A DNA stretch of 64,000 bases from Larix kaempferi (taxonomy: Eukaryota > Streptophyta > Pinopsida > Pinales > Pinaceae): assembly GCA_027924585.1 (NCBI GenBank), contig BSBM01000608.1, forward strand, positions 11,568,501 to 11,632,500, in the 5' to 3' direction. The notes below the pieces were generated by a model. That model was given only the letters and a program-made list of their open reading frames with translations. It made no database searches and had not been told where the DNA came from. Both the position numbers and the translations under genes were made by a program. Of the stretch, positions 45,490 to 54,871 are shown in pieces. Positions within the stretch are counted from its first letter, which is position 1; each line of letters opens with the position of its first letter.

Positions 45490-47343
45490 GGGGCTAGTAG
45501 GGGCAGTATAAATAGGGTTCTCAGACTCTTCGTCAGAATCAGAGGTAAAGTAAGGTGCGTCACTATCTGGTGACGGAGACCTACGTCGCTGACGGGTGGA
45601 GTCAAGTGACAAGGCTCTAGATCTGTGATGAGTGGTATCAACGGACAATGATCGGAATCTATGACGAGTGGTGTCGAGAGAACCGTGCTGTGGGGGCTCG
45701 CCCCTGAGGCGCCGAGAGTGTCTCGGGGACTCAATGGTGACAGATGGTGTCTAAATCTCTGTGGGTTGAGGTGAGTATGAAAACAGCTCAAAAATCCTAA
45801 TGCAACCGAGTGTGCAGAAGGAGAGCTAAAAAGCAAGGCACTCAGGCCAACAACCAACTCAAAACACCCACTGCAACAGCTGTGCTACAATAGGTGGAGT
45901 AACAACAAAGATGGTCAGAATACCAACAAGCAGCAGGCTTCCTAGAAAAAGAAAAATGGTGGACTCACTAGACCAAGGGAGGTAAAGGAGCATGCAAACA
46001 CCTAGCTAAAAGTATTCTGACTTAACTAAACATATCCTCTGCAAGGTGATGAAATCCAAGTCAGACAATATGAGTAGGAAAGCCAAGTGGCTATGATATC
46101 CCCCTACCGGGAGGGATACCGGGTAGTCAATCCTAGAAGAAAGGCAACTAAGATACCCCGTTCATGACACGTCCAGAAAGGTGAATCTGCCGTTTAGTTC
46201 GTTGACCGCAATACCCCTATACAGGGATATCCCGCGAACCGCGAAAGGTAGCCCTTCGGTTACTGAATGGAGTGCGGTATTCCACTCAGGCCTCCGGAAC
46301 CAGTCTCCCGACTTCAACCCTCCTAAGGGAGAGGCCCTCTGATAAACTGGTCGTGACCGTGCCAAAAAGTACTAGGGGATTTTGGTTCCCTAGTTGGACA
46401 ACAACTATGTCTCAAGTGAAATGACCAAGGGGTGTTATTGGAAGCCTATCCCCCTGATCCTACCTAACTACAATGATTCTTTAGTGTTCCCCAAGTGGGG
46501 TTAGAATGTTGGTTTAGTTAGGTACTTTTTAAGGCTCACTTGATTTAATGTGACAGAGTGTGTGCTCGTGAGGTGTTGAACCCAAAAACAGAAGTGCCAC
46601 AAGGGAGGGCAACTTCCAATCTATCAATAATGCTGAAATTGATTCTTTTAATTGGCAAAATTTTCTGAAAATAAAAATACTGAAATTTTAAAAAGATTCT
46701 GTAAAAGGAACAGAAATTATGTTGCAGAAAGGCTGTAAGGAAGTAGGCTGCAGGTGGGACAGAGGGCTGTTCAAATGCAGAAAATATTGCAGCAAGAGGG
46801 GCTGGGCTCAAAAACAGAAAAAGAGCAGAAATCAGACCGCGGGTCTGTGGCGGGTCAGAAGAGGCCGACCGCGGGTTTGAGGGCAACAGCGGCGTTCAGG
46901 TCGCGGCTATCGGGCCAATAGTTGCAGTCGGGACGCAGGAAACAGAAGACAAGGCACAGTCGGGTCGCGGCTATCGGGCCAACAGTGGCAGTCGGGACGC
47001 AGGAACAATGGAAAAACAGACAGTCGGGTCGCGGCTAAAAGGCTAACAAGCGCAGTCGGGACGCCCGAAAGAGGCAAAAAACCGCAGTCGGGACGCGTGA
47101 ACAAGGCCGAAAGGCGCAGTCAGATCGCGGCAAACAGGCTGATTAGCCACGGTCGGATCGCAGGTAACAGACTTGAATCCGCCGACTGAGCGTCGGAAGC
47201 AGTCTGAGAGCCACGGTCGGATCGCGGGTAAAGGCCTGAAAGGCGCGGTCGGGACGCGACTGTAGAGGAAAAATACGCGGTATGCAGCGGCCGAAAGGCC
47301 GAAAGAAAAAATTTAAAAACGGAAACCAGAAATTCGAAAACTA
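45490..47343 (-). other. Leader of element B
   Basis: Between primer site and gag. The gag-proximal part has a Ser/Arg-rich frame without ATG. The other part is the GC-rich repeat array listed next. Other frames are under 135 codons and have no motif. Confidence 0.6.
46835..47280 (-). repeat. GC-rich short repeats in the leader of B
   Basis: A dozen or so copies of CAGTCGGGACGC or variants (GGTCGGATCGC, CAGTCGGGTCGCGGCTA) are spaced roughly 30-45 bp apart. Composition is far above the rest of the window in GC and CpG. The motif reads GCGTCCCGACTG in the element's own sense. Role unknown; an RNA packaging or structural role is only a guess. Confidence 0.8.
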
Positions 47344-47355
47344 GGGGAGTCGCCA
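47344..47355 (-). other. Primer-binding site of element B
   Basis: On the minus strand the LTR end ...CTACA is followed by GTTT and then TGGCGACTCCCC, the type of primer site known from several plant gypsy lineages (thought to pair with a tRNA-Arg; from memory). Element A has TGGCGACCATACTAGGG in the same place. Confidence 0.65.
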
Positions 47356-47359
47356 AAAC

Positions 47360-48083
47360 TGTAGCTAGGGTTTTACCCCTAGCTTGTGCCAATGAGCACC
47401 TACTAAGGAGAATGGACTCCTTAGTAGCAGTTCAGTATATTAAACTAATAATGCAATAAACAAAACATTAAATTATTTCTAATACAAGCATAAAGCATAA
47501 ACACCAAAATGAAAGAATGTCTTTGTATTGATGTTACCTTGAGTGTCAAGGTTGGTGAAGCCCTTTGCAGTGTCCAAGAGGATGCTCCAAGCTCCAAGAA
47601 TGCTCCTTCTCCTTCTCCAATGTTGGGGATGGGCCAAAGGTGGCTCTCAAGGTGAAACTAGTTCAAAGGTGGACTAGGGTTTCGAGAGAGATTTTGGCAG
47701 AGTAAGGGTGCTTGTGATTGTGGATATGGAATAAGGGATCTCCATCACCTATTTATAGTTTTTTGGTGGTGGAGTGCTGACCCATGGTTTTAGGAAACAC
47801 ATGGTTTTAGGCAGCTGTATAGGGTTTTTTCTTCCTTTTCCTTGTTATTTTATATTTTTATTCCCTTTTTAGGGAATTTTTGCTATTTTTGGAGGAAAAG
47901 GGGGTTTTTTAGCCTTTTTTAGGCTATTTTGATGGTTTTTTTGGCCTTTTGGAGGCATTTTAGGCCTTTTGGAGGCTTTTTAATGGGTTTTTTGGGATTT
48001 TTAATGGAAATATGGTAGGAAAATGGACAAATGAGTCATATAATGTGGTAAATGAGCTAGTGAGCACTTTTTGGGTGTTAACA
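47360..48083 (-). repeat. Inner 5' LTR copy of element B
   Basis: 724 bp, TGTAGCTAGGG to GTGTTAACA on plus. It appears identical to the outer copy at 48090-48813. It is preceded on plus by CAAAAC (47354-47359), the start of the internal region. Confidence 0.92.
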
Positions 48084-48089
48084 CAAAAC
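48084..48089 (-). other. Six-base linker between tandem LTRs
   Basis: CAAAAC on plus, GTTTTG in the element's sense. It equals the first six internal bases at 47354-47359, so the duplicated unit is the LTR plus six internal bases (730 bp). Confidence 0.9.
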
Positions 48090-48813
48090 TGTAGCTAGGG
48101 TTTTACCCCTAGCTTGTGCCAATGAGCACCTACTAAGGAGAATGGACTCCTTAGTAGCAGTTCAGTATATTAAACTAATAATGCAATAAACAAAACATTA
48201 AATTATTTCTAATACAAGCATAAAGCATAAACACCAAAATGAAAGAATGTCTTTGTATTGATGTTACCTTGAGTGTCAAGGTTGGTGAAGCCCTTTGCAG
48301 TGTCCAAGAGGATGCTCCAAGCTCCAAGAATGCTCCTTCTCCTTCTCCAATGTTGGGGATGGGCCAAAGGTGGCTCTCAAGGTGAAACTAGTTCAAAGGT
48401 GGACTAGGGTTTCGAGAGAGATTTTGGCAGAGTAAGGGTGCTTGTGATTGTGGATATGGAATAAGGGATCTCCATCACCTATTTATAGTTTTTTGGTGGT
48501 GGAGTGCTGACCCATGGTTTTAGGAAACACATGGTTTTAGGCAGCTGTATAGGGTTTTTTCTTCCTTTTCCTTGTTATTTTATATTTTTATTCCCTTTTT
48601 AGGGAATTTTTGCTATTTTTGGAGGAAAAGGGGGTTTTTTAGCCTTTTTTAGGCTATTTTGATGGTTTTTTTGGCCTTTTGGAGGCATTTTAGGCCTTTT
48701 GGAGGCTTTTTAATGGGTTTTTTGGGATTTTTAATGGAAATATGGTAGGAAAATGGACAAATGAGTCATATAATGTGGTAAATGAGCTAGTGAGCACTTT
48801 TTGGGTGTTAACA
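48090..48813 (-). repeat. Outer 5' LTR copy of element B
   Basis: 724 bp. It forms the true right end of B: CACAC follows at 48814-48818, matching CACAC before 37827. Confidence 0.92.
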
Positions 48814-48818
48814 CACAC

Positions 48819-49353
48819 AAAATACCAAACACTTTCAACACACAAATAAAAAATGGGATCTTTGGCTGGATGTTGCAGCACAGAGGGAGTTCATGCATCA
48901 AAACAAGGCTTAGACTGTCAAACAAGAATATGGGTGCCTGTATGCTAAGTCTCTACAAATCGACGCACTTTGGATTTGCATACAGTGCGACGTTTTAGTT
49001 TACCTGCACAAGATTTGTGGTGATGTCGCAGTCTACTAATGAACAGACCGCGACGAGCAAATAATATTCAAAGAACAAAGACCCGTAAAAACATAGTGTC
49101 GCTCTATTTTCACTGCCCAAGTGCGATAGGCGAGTTCTAGATTCAAAAATGAATCAGATCTCCTGATAATGAACCACCAACAAGTTTGAAACTGAGTTGT
49201 ACAAACTGAAAGGAAGAAGATTAGGATCTTCAATGTGAAGATCTGACAATGTAATCAATCCTAAGAAGGAAAATGGAAAAAGAAATGACAACAAGGCTTG
49301 TGACAAGTAATCAACTGAAAATGACTCAGATTAACGATCACTAAATAAGAAAA
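48819..49353 (-). other. Leader of element A, upstream of the B insertion
   Basis: This is the right-hand remainder of the leader of A, between element B and the primer site of A. No coding motif. It contains a short CG-rich stretch near 48958-49060. Confidence 0.6.
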
Positions 49354-49372
49354 CTCCCTAGTATGGTCGCCA
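49354..49372 (-). other. Primer-binding site of element A
   Basis: Minus-strand TGGCGACCATACTAGGGAG, four bases inside the right LTR end. It is the same type as that of element B, which fixes the direction of A. Confidence 0.65.
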
Positions 49373-49376
49373 TATT

Positions 49377-50394
49377 TGTTAACGGACAATCCACTCAACC
49401 GGAGGCGAGCCGGATCTCCCTAGCTCAATGCGAGTCTAGAACAAATAAAACAGACTACAAATGTGTTTCCTAGATCTACTTAAGGATCAAGTAGATGTCT
49501 TACCTCTTTGATTTGCTATCCTTTCTCCCACTATGTTGCTCCACGTCCCACAGTCGTCAAATCCAAGCTGCAAGACCTGTCAAGACACAGAAAAGAGAAA
49601 TGAGTAAAGAGAATCTATACAATAAGAGATCTATGTAAACAGTTAAGCAGGTAAACAACACAACATCATCATACATAAGAGACAATATTGGTGGAAAGCA
49701 TTTGTATTACTGCAAATAGAAGAGTATATGATAGATATATAGAACTACAACTAACGACTTAACATAGCAGCCCTTCTCCACACAAGCCAATTGCCAAGCC
49801 CTTCTAAGGAAGCATGAGAGTCTCCAAGAGGTGAGTGAAAGTGTCCAAGAGAGATTTCACCATAGTCTTCCTCCCTTTGGTATGGGAGTGAGCCTCACAT
49901 ATATAGGACTAAGTGGATGAGGTTATGGATAGGATAGGATGAGAGATGGTAGGAGAGAGATAGGGGATCTTCCCAATAGGTTAGGGGTTGAGTACTAGCT
50001 CTCCAATAGATCAGGGATAAGCCCCCAAATGGGTAATCTTCGAGAGAGATCTCGAAATGGCTATTTTTTCCAATTAACAGACCTTGTCGCACTCTGATAT
50101 GGAGCAACCTACAACATCACATGTTGCTAGTGTGAAACCTTCGACGACCTCTCAAAAGGCTGTACAAACTGAGTACAAATCCTCTCAAATGAATACTTGG
50201 TCCAGATGACTTCAAGGATGTATACACAATGGTCAAGATGATGACATTGTCAGAACAGTCACGATGACAACACTTGGTCATAATGACGGTACTTGCAATG
50301 GTCATGATGACGACACTAGGTCATGACGACGACACTTGCAACACTTGCGACACTTGTGACACTTGCACAAGGGTGACGACATTTTGGTGTAACA
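49377..50394 (-). repeat. 5' LTR of gypsy element A
   Basis: 1018 bp, on plus TGTTAACGG to GGTGTAACA. It pairs with 28746-29771. Differences are scattered substitutions (about 5% by eye), a 14-bp absence at about 49863 and a short extra CACTTGTGA near 50351. Confidence 0.88.
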
Positions 50395-51162
50395 ACTAGA
50401 AAGACCCTTTGTGACAAAATATCAGTTGGAATGCTATATAAATGGGATTATTTTGATCTTATACAAGATGAGTTAGAGATGTATGAAACATGTCAAAAGG
50501 AAATCAAAGATGTTGAACATCAGCTTGGATAAATGATTGAGTAGGATGATGAAATAATAAATTTCATGAATACTAGTATAACTAAAAAGCAATTGGAGGA
50601 CTTGTAGGTTAAAAACATGACTCATATGATAAATATATCCAACCAAGATATTACCAAGGAGGTATTGATGTCTAGAACTCAAGGCAAATCTAAAGCATTG
50701 GCTGAAGAGATTATTAGATTCAAAGCTGTTTATAAAGAAAAGTCTTGCATTAGTCTTGGTTTACCTCATCCATGGGATGGGAATGGTGATATGTATAAGA
50801 AGGATGAGTACAAATACAATCAATTAACTCAAAAGATAGATGATGTTGCATAGTTTAATTATTTAGAATGAATCATAATTGGTGATTCAATGGTAGACAT
50901 CTTGAGATATGGATAAATATTAAAAGCAGACTCAATTTAAAGATTAAATACCATATCTTATGAGAAGATTACTAATGTTGAAATAACATTAGAGTACTTA
51001 AGGGACCACCAATTCCCAATTGGTAATTTGTGGCATTCATTTTCCAAATACCTTTGCACTTTGTCGTCCACTTTCAATTTGCCAAAGGGCTTCAAAGGAG
51101 TGACGTTTGTTATTGAAGTGATTCAAGATAATAGTTTTTGTATTCATGAAAATATTTTTTAG
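50395..51162 (+). pseudogene. Right part of the coiled-coil frame split by element A
   Basis: From the target site ACTAG at 50395 one forward frame stays in register for 255 codons to a stop at 51160-51162. It is interrupted by seven stops (50530, 50542, 50605, 50851, 50869, 50914, 50938) and not by any indel. Readable pieces include DLIQDELEMYETCQKEIKDV, LAEEIIRFKAVYKEKSCISL, LPHPWDGNGDMYKKDEYKY and ITLEYLRDHQFPIGNLW. The first third is coiled coil; the rest looks globular. The frame joins the heptad-rich frame that ends at 28745. I do not recognise the family, and it shows no clear match to the other gene-like frames in the window. Confidence 0.65.
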
Positions 51163-51304
51163 ATTCACTCCCTCTTTTGTATTTATCGATCTCTATATTC
51201 ATTGGAAATTACATATATTGGATTTCATTTCCATCCAACCTTGATTTTTCTATTAGAATTTTGATTACATGTCAATTCAATCTCTATAGTTATAAATATT
51301 TTTC

Positions 51305-52325
51305 AAATGTTTTTTCATATTGTTAAGTATTTTTTATGTTTCTAAAATTTGCTCTATATGGGTTCTTGGTTTATTTGGGTTAGACATTTCTTATTAAAAG
51401 CTATAGAGTGGAACGATGCAAATTTTGTTGCTTTTTTGAGAAATTGGATGCATCCATGCCCAATACTCCAACTGCATAGGGGTGAAACTTGAAACAAAGT
51501 TTATCTTGGGTAATTTGTATCCATTGTCATTTACACCTCATTTTCTTCACTATGCATTTGTGATTCGTCCAACGTGATCCTTAAAAACATCTTCTGCAAC
51601 ATTTGTATTCGTGATTTGTCTAGTGGGATCCTTATATTATTGTCCTGCTATGAATTTACAGGTATGTGCATAATTTTTCACTATGGATTGGATTTTCAAA
51701 TATGCGTAGCAATTTGTATGTGGAGAACATAGTTAGATGTAGGGTTTTAACTTTCTACAACCAAATTGTTTGAAATTTGTAATGCATTATGCGACCAGTC
51801 TGTGGAGGCAAAGTCTCGAATGACCCACACTAATGAAACAACAAAAAATCACATTTCCCATATTGTACATCCTCACTGCCATTTTTCGCAATTTCCAAAT
51901 CTTCAATAGTAGAATTATGCAGATAATATGAAATGGGTAGTGTAAAAAATTAACACCAACCTTAGATGTTATTCCCACATCATGTTATCTCTCTTTATTT
52001 TCCTAATTATGTTTCATCTCAATTCCATTTTGGAATATTGATCTTGTTGTTTAGACTTCTCTTATCTCTTATGGTCATCTATCCATCTTCTTCATCGACT
52101 TTTTCCCATGTTACACTAGATCTTCTACAAACCCATCTACAAAAAAATGTCTAGAATTGGTATAATTGATCAAACAAATGATTTCTTCATATTGTTAGAT
52201 TTTTTGTCTTTATGTTTTTTAAATTTATTCTATATGGATTCTTGGGTTATTTAACTAGGCCATATTAATATAACATTGCTTATTAAAGTTTACAGAAGAA
52301 CATTGCAAATATTGTCACTATATTA
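51305..52325 (+). repeat. Old direct duplication, about 870 bp apart
   Basis: 51305-51450 and 52177-52325 share TTCATATTGTTA, TTTATG, CTATATGG(G/A)TTCTTGG with a following TTATTT, and CTTATTAAA. They are about 75-80% identical by eye. No coding motif. The sequence between them is unassigned. Confidence 0.5.
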
Positions 52326-52463
52326 AGAAATTTGTAAAAGCTATAATGAAATTTTGATGTACTATTACATTTTCAAATGAAAAGAATGATTTATTTTTAC
52401 ATTTCAGCATAGGGTTCAATATCTCATATCCCTTCAAAGTGAAAAGGGAACCTACCCTTGATT

Positions 52464-52655
52464 GTATATATAATATATATCATTATATATATATTACTAT
52501 TATATATAAAATATTAATATATATTATACATACAATATTTTCTACCATATTAATATATATATATATATTATATATACGATTATGATAATATATATATATA
52601 TAATATATTATCTATTATAAATATATATATACCTAATATATATTATTAATATTTG
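52464..52655. repeat. (AT)n-rich microsatellite
   Basis: Runs of TATATA interrupted by TAATAT and similar short breaks. Length polymorphism is likely. Confidence 0.9.
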
Positions 52656-52659
52656 TGAA

Positions 52660-52880
52660 GCCTAAGAGTCAATCTGTCCCATCAGTTAATCCAAAGTTCG
52701 GTCAGGGTAAGGTCTCTGACTCGTAATGTCATATAACCCTCTTTCAAACCTTGATTATATCGACAAACCCTAGTATTCAATATGTCCCATTAGTTAATCC
52801 AAAAGTCGGTCATGGTAAAGTCTTGCGTAATGTATCTGACTCGTAATGCCATATAACCTTCTTTCAAGTACTTTGATATT
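52660..52880 (+). repeat. Tandem duplication, 108-bp unit
   Basis: Two copies contain TGTCCCAT(C/T)AGTTAATCC, CGGTCA(G/T)GGTAA and CTGACTCGTAATG followed by CATATAACC; the first TGTCCC lies at 52675 and the second at 52783. Confidence 0.8.
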
Positions 52881-53012
52881 TAATTTCGACGGTTGTGGAG
52901 ATTTCTTCCGATCCATGTTCAGGTTTTTTGTTCATTTTCTCTCCTTTAAATTAGATCTTCCCATGGCCCTTGGTGTTTTCTGAAAATTTTGTCTAATTTA
53001 GCTCTATCTTCG

Positions 53013-53576
53013 ATGGTTTCTCCCTCCACTGGCCCTCCTCATTGTTTGGTTGTTGAAGTTTTAGAAAAGGCCAGGAACCGGATTTCGACCAGTTCTCTGC
53101 TTAGTGGCGGCAAACTCCCACATGGGAAGATTTGTTACAACAGTTCTCCAGGCCTAGCTCCTTGTTATATAATGGTAGAAGGTAGAAGTCGCGGCCCTGT
53201 TGAAAGGAATGGTGGAATTGATGCATACAGCGGAAGAATGGAGCAGTTAGAAAAGCAGTTAATGGAGCTTCGACAAAAGCCAGATGGGAAATTAAACAAA
53301 GAGGACTTGGAGTCAATGGAGAAGATAATCGAGGATACCATCGACTGCAATTTCGAAAATAACAATGACGAACTGATCGAATGGATGCAAAGGCTCCTTG
53401 ACGAACACCACAAAGCCACCCAAGCTCAACGTGATGCCAAGAGTATCCCAACGACTTCAACAGGTTCTAGACAGTCCCCTCCAGTTGACAAGAATACTTG
53501 GAGCGAAAATCAATGGATCTTGACTGAGGGAACCACGCAGCCCACCCACCATTGTCTCTTGATATTTTCAGGATAA
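53013..53576 (+). CDS. Hypothetical protein, 187 residues, central coiled coil
   Basis: Open frame from ATG 53013 to stop 53574-53576. The frame is open further upstream but without an ATG. The N-terminal 60 residues are Ser/Pro/Gly-rich. Residues about 75-145 are charged and helical (MEQLEKQLMELRQKPDGKLN; LESMEKIIEDTIDCNFENNN). The C-terminus is polar, with TSTGSRQSPPVDKN. No signal peptide, membrane segment or known motif is visible. It is followed by a T-run and AT-rich sequence, with no clear polyadenylation signal. Its length and amino-acid make-up exceed chance expectation for this DNA, but it could equally be an ORF of a decayed transposon. Opposite-strand frames over the same place are shadows. 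Confidence 0.4.
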   Translation: MVSPSTGPPHCLVVEVLEKARNRISTSSLLSGGKLPHGKICYNSSPGLAPCYIMVEGRSRGPVERNGGIDAYSGRMEQLEKQLMELRQKPDGKLNKEDLESMEKIIEDTIDCNFENNNDELIEWMQRLLDEHHKATQAQRDAKSIPTTSTGSRQSPPVDKNTWSENQWILTEGTTQPTHHCLLIFSG

Positions 53577-53929
53577 TTTTTTTTTTTCATTTTCTATTAG
53601 GTTTACTTGTCTTTTTTTAGATTTTTAGTTTTCTTTTAGTTTAGGGGAGGGATTTTGTCCTATTTTCCACGGCCCTTCTCTTCAGTTTGTATAGGCAGGT
53701 TTTTTGTAAGGGTTTTATTTTTAGAGGGACAGTAGAAGAATGGAAGGATAATATCAGACTGACCTATTTTGCAAAGGGTATTCCATTCATCATTTTGTAT
53801 AATTGGGATAAATGAAAGTTTAATTATTTAATCTAGCTGTCCGGTTCAGCTGACAATCTTTATGAACTTTATTGGTGTTATTGGATGAATATATATAATG
53901 TAACTTTAACATGATCAATTTGCACTATT

Positions 53930-54088
53930 TTGTTGTATGTGTTCTTTTATTAATCCAATATTAACTTATTTTTTGTATTGTTCTTTTATGAATTTAATAT
54001 TAATTTATTTTGTTGTATGCGTTCTTTTATGAATCCAGTATTAACTTATTTTGTTGTGTGTGTTCTTTTATGAATCCGATATTAAATT
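53930..54088 (+). repeat. Tandem repeat, about 46-48-bp unit, four copies
   Basis: The unit is built on GTTCTTTTATGAATCC, then ATTAACTTATTTTGTTGT; the copies are somewhat diverged. Confidence 0.8.
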
Positions 54089-54468
54089 TAGAACAAGGTT
54101 TTTGTGAATACTTGAATCTTATGAACCTAAGCATATCAATATGAATTGTGACTCAACATAATATCATTCACAACAGGAAACAAATAACAACATGAGAATC
54201 TCTACTCACATAGACAACACCATGGAAATAGATAACAGGAATAACATTCACATAAGGAAATAAAATAGAGACTGCAAAATAACAACAAGAGAATCTACGC
54301 TCATAAAAGTCTTTGCTTAACTCTGCAAATTTTTTATTACTCTTGAAATTTCTCAGTCAAATAGGTCTCGATCTCATGGGTTCCAACCCCAATTAGAGAG
54401 TTGATATCTAAGTGCCTGCTTAACTATTTGCTTGAAAATAGTAATTTTATAACTACTTATTACATCTT

Positions 54469-54671
54469 TCACAAAACTAAGTCTTCATAATCCTCGAAAT
54501 GCTGAAAGATCATTTGATGCCACATTGCAGTGGAATTTGGCCTAACCTTCGTTTGAGTATTATTGATAGGTGTCCTCATTGGTTCAATTTGTACTTCATC
54601 CTACCAAACTTTTCAACTATCTTCCATTGCTCCATAGAGGGGACTTCATAATTAATCATCTCCGTTGACAG
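54469..54671 (-). pseudogene. C-terminal fragment of the coiled-coil repeat family
   Basis: The minus strand reads EMINYEVPSMEQWKIVEKFG, almost the same as EMIDYEISNQEQWKIVENVG at the end of the 11889-13260 frame. After a one-base shift a further 45 codons follow (including NSTAMWHQMIFQHFEDYEDL) to a stop at 54469-54471. No other part of the protein was found nearby, so it is a fragment. Confidence 0.65.
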
Positions 54672-54689
54672 AAATATTTTTGTTGTTAA

Positions 54690-54870
54690 AAATAAAAAAT
54701 AGATTTGGAGAAATAGAATTGTAGTAATGGGAATTATGCCTTTTACAAATTATTCCCATATGAAAATGAAGAAAAGAAAAATGCATAGAAGAATATGCAC
54801 TAAGTTTCAAACGAAAAATATCTTATCCGATTGTGGCAATAGAATGAATTGGTTTGAAATTCACTATAAC
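54690..54870 (+). repeat. Dispersed repeat, copy 1
   Basis: It is similar to 59255-59440 (shared: AGATTTGGA, ATGAAAATGAAGAAA, ATGCA...TTTCAAA, GGCAATA or GCGACAATA, GAAAT). Non-coding. About 75% identical by eye. Confidence 0.5.
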
Positions 54871-54871
54871 T

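Larger units (their letters stand above)
37822..48818 (-). mobile_element. Gypsy element B, young inner insertion with tandem LTR
   Basis: The element proper is 37827-48813, flanked by CACAC at 37822-37826 and 48814-48818. It has three 724-bp LTR copies: one at the 3' end (37827-38550) and two in tandem at the 5' end (47360-48083 and 48090-48813). The internal part holds a GC-rich leader with short repeats, one long gag-protease frame (41161-45489) and a 2.6-kb non-coding tail. Reverse transcriptase, RNase H and integrase are missing. The LTRs appear identical apart from one cluster of three differing bases, so this insertion is very recent. It sits inside element A and is younger. Confidence 0.92.
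28741..50399 (-). mobile_element. Gypsy element A, outer insertion of a nested pair
   Basis: A is bounded by LTRs 28746-29771 and 49377-50394 and by the target duplication ACTAG at 28741-28745 and 50395-50399. Its primer site lies next to the right LTR, so it is transcribed on the minus strand. Without the inserts (solo LTR 30681-32108; element B 37827-48813) it would be about 9.2 kb. Coding capacity is limited to a zinc-knuckle piece and a protease-like piece (34399-35907); capsid, reverse transcriptase, RNase H and integrase are absent. The two LTRs differ by about 5% by eye, plus small indels, so A is the oldest dated insertion in the window. It split a coiled-coil reading frame (28590-28745 and 50395-51162). 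Confidence 0.9.
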
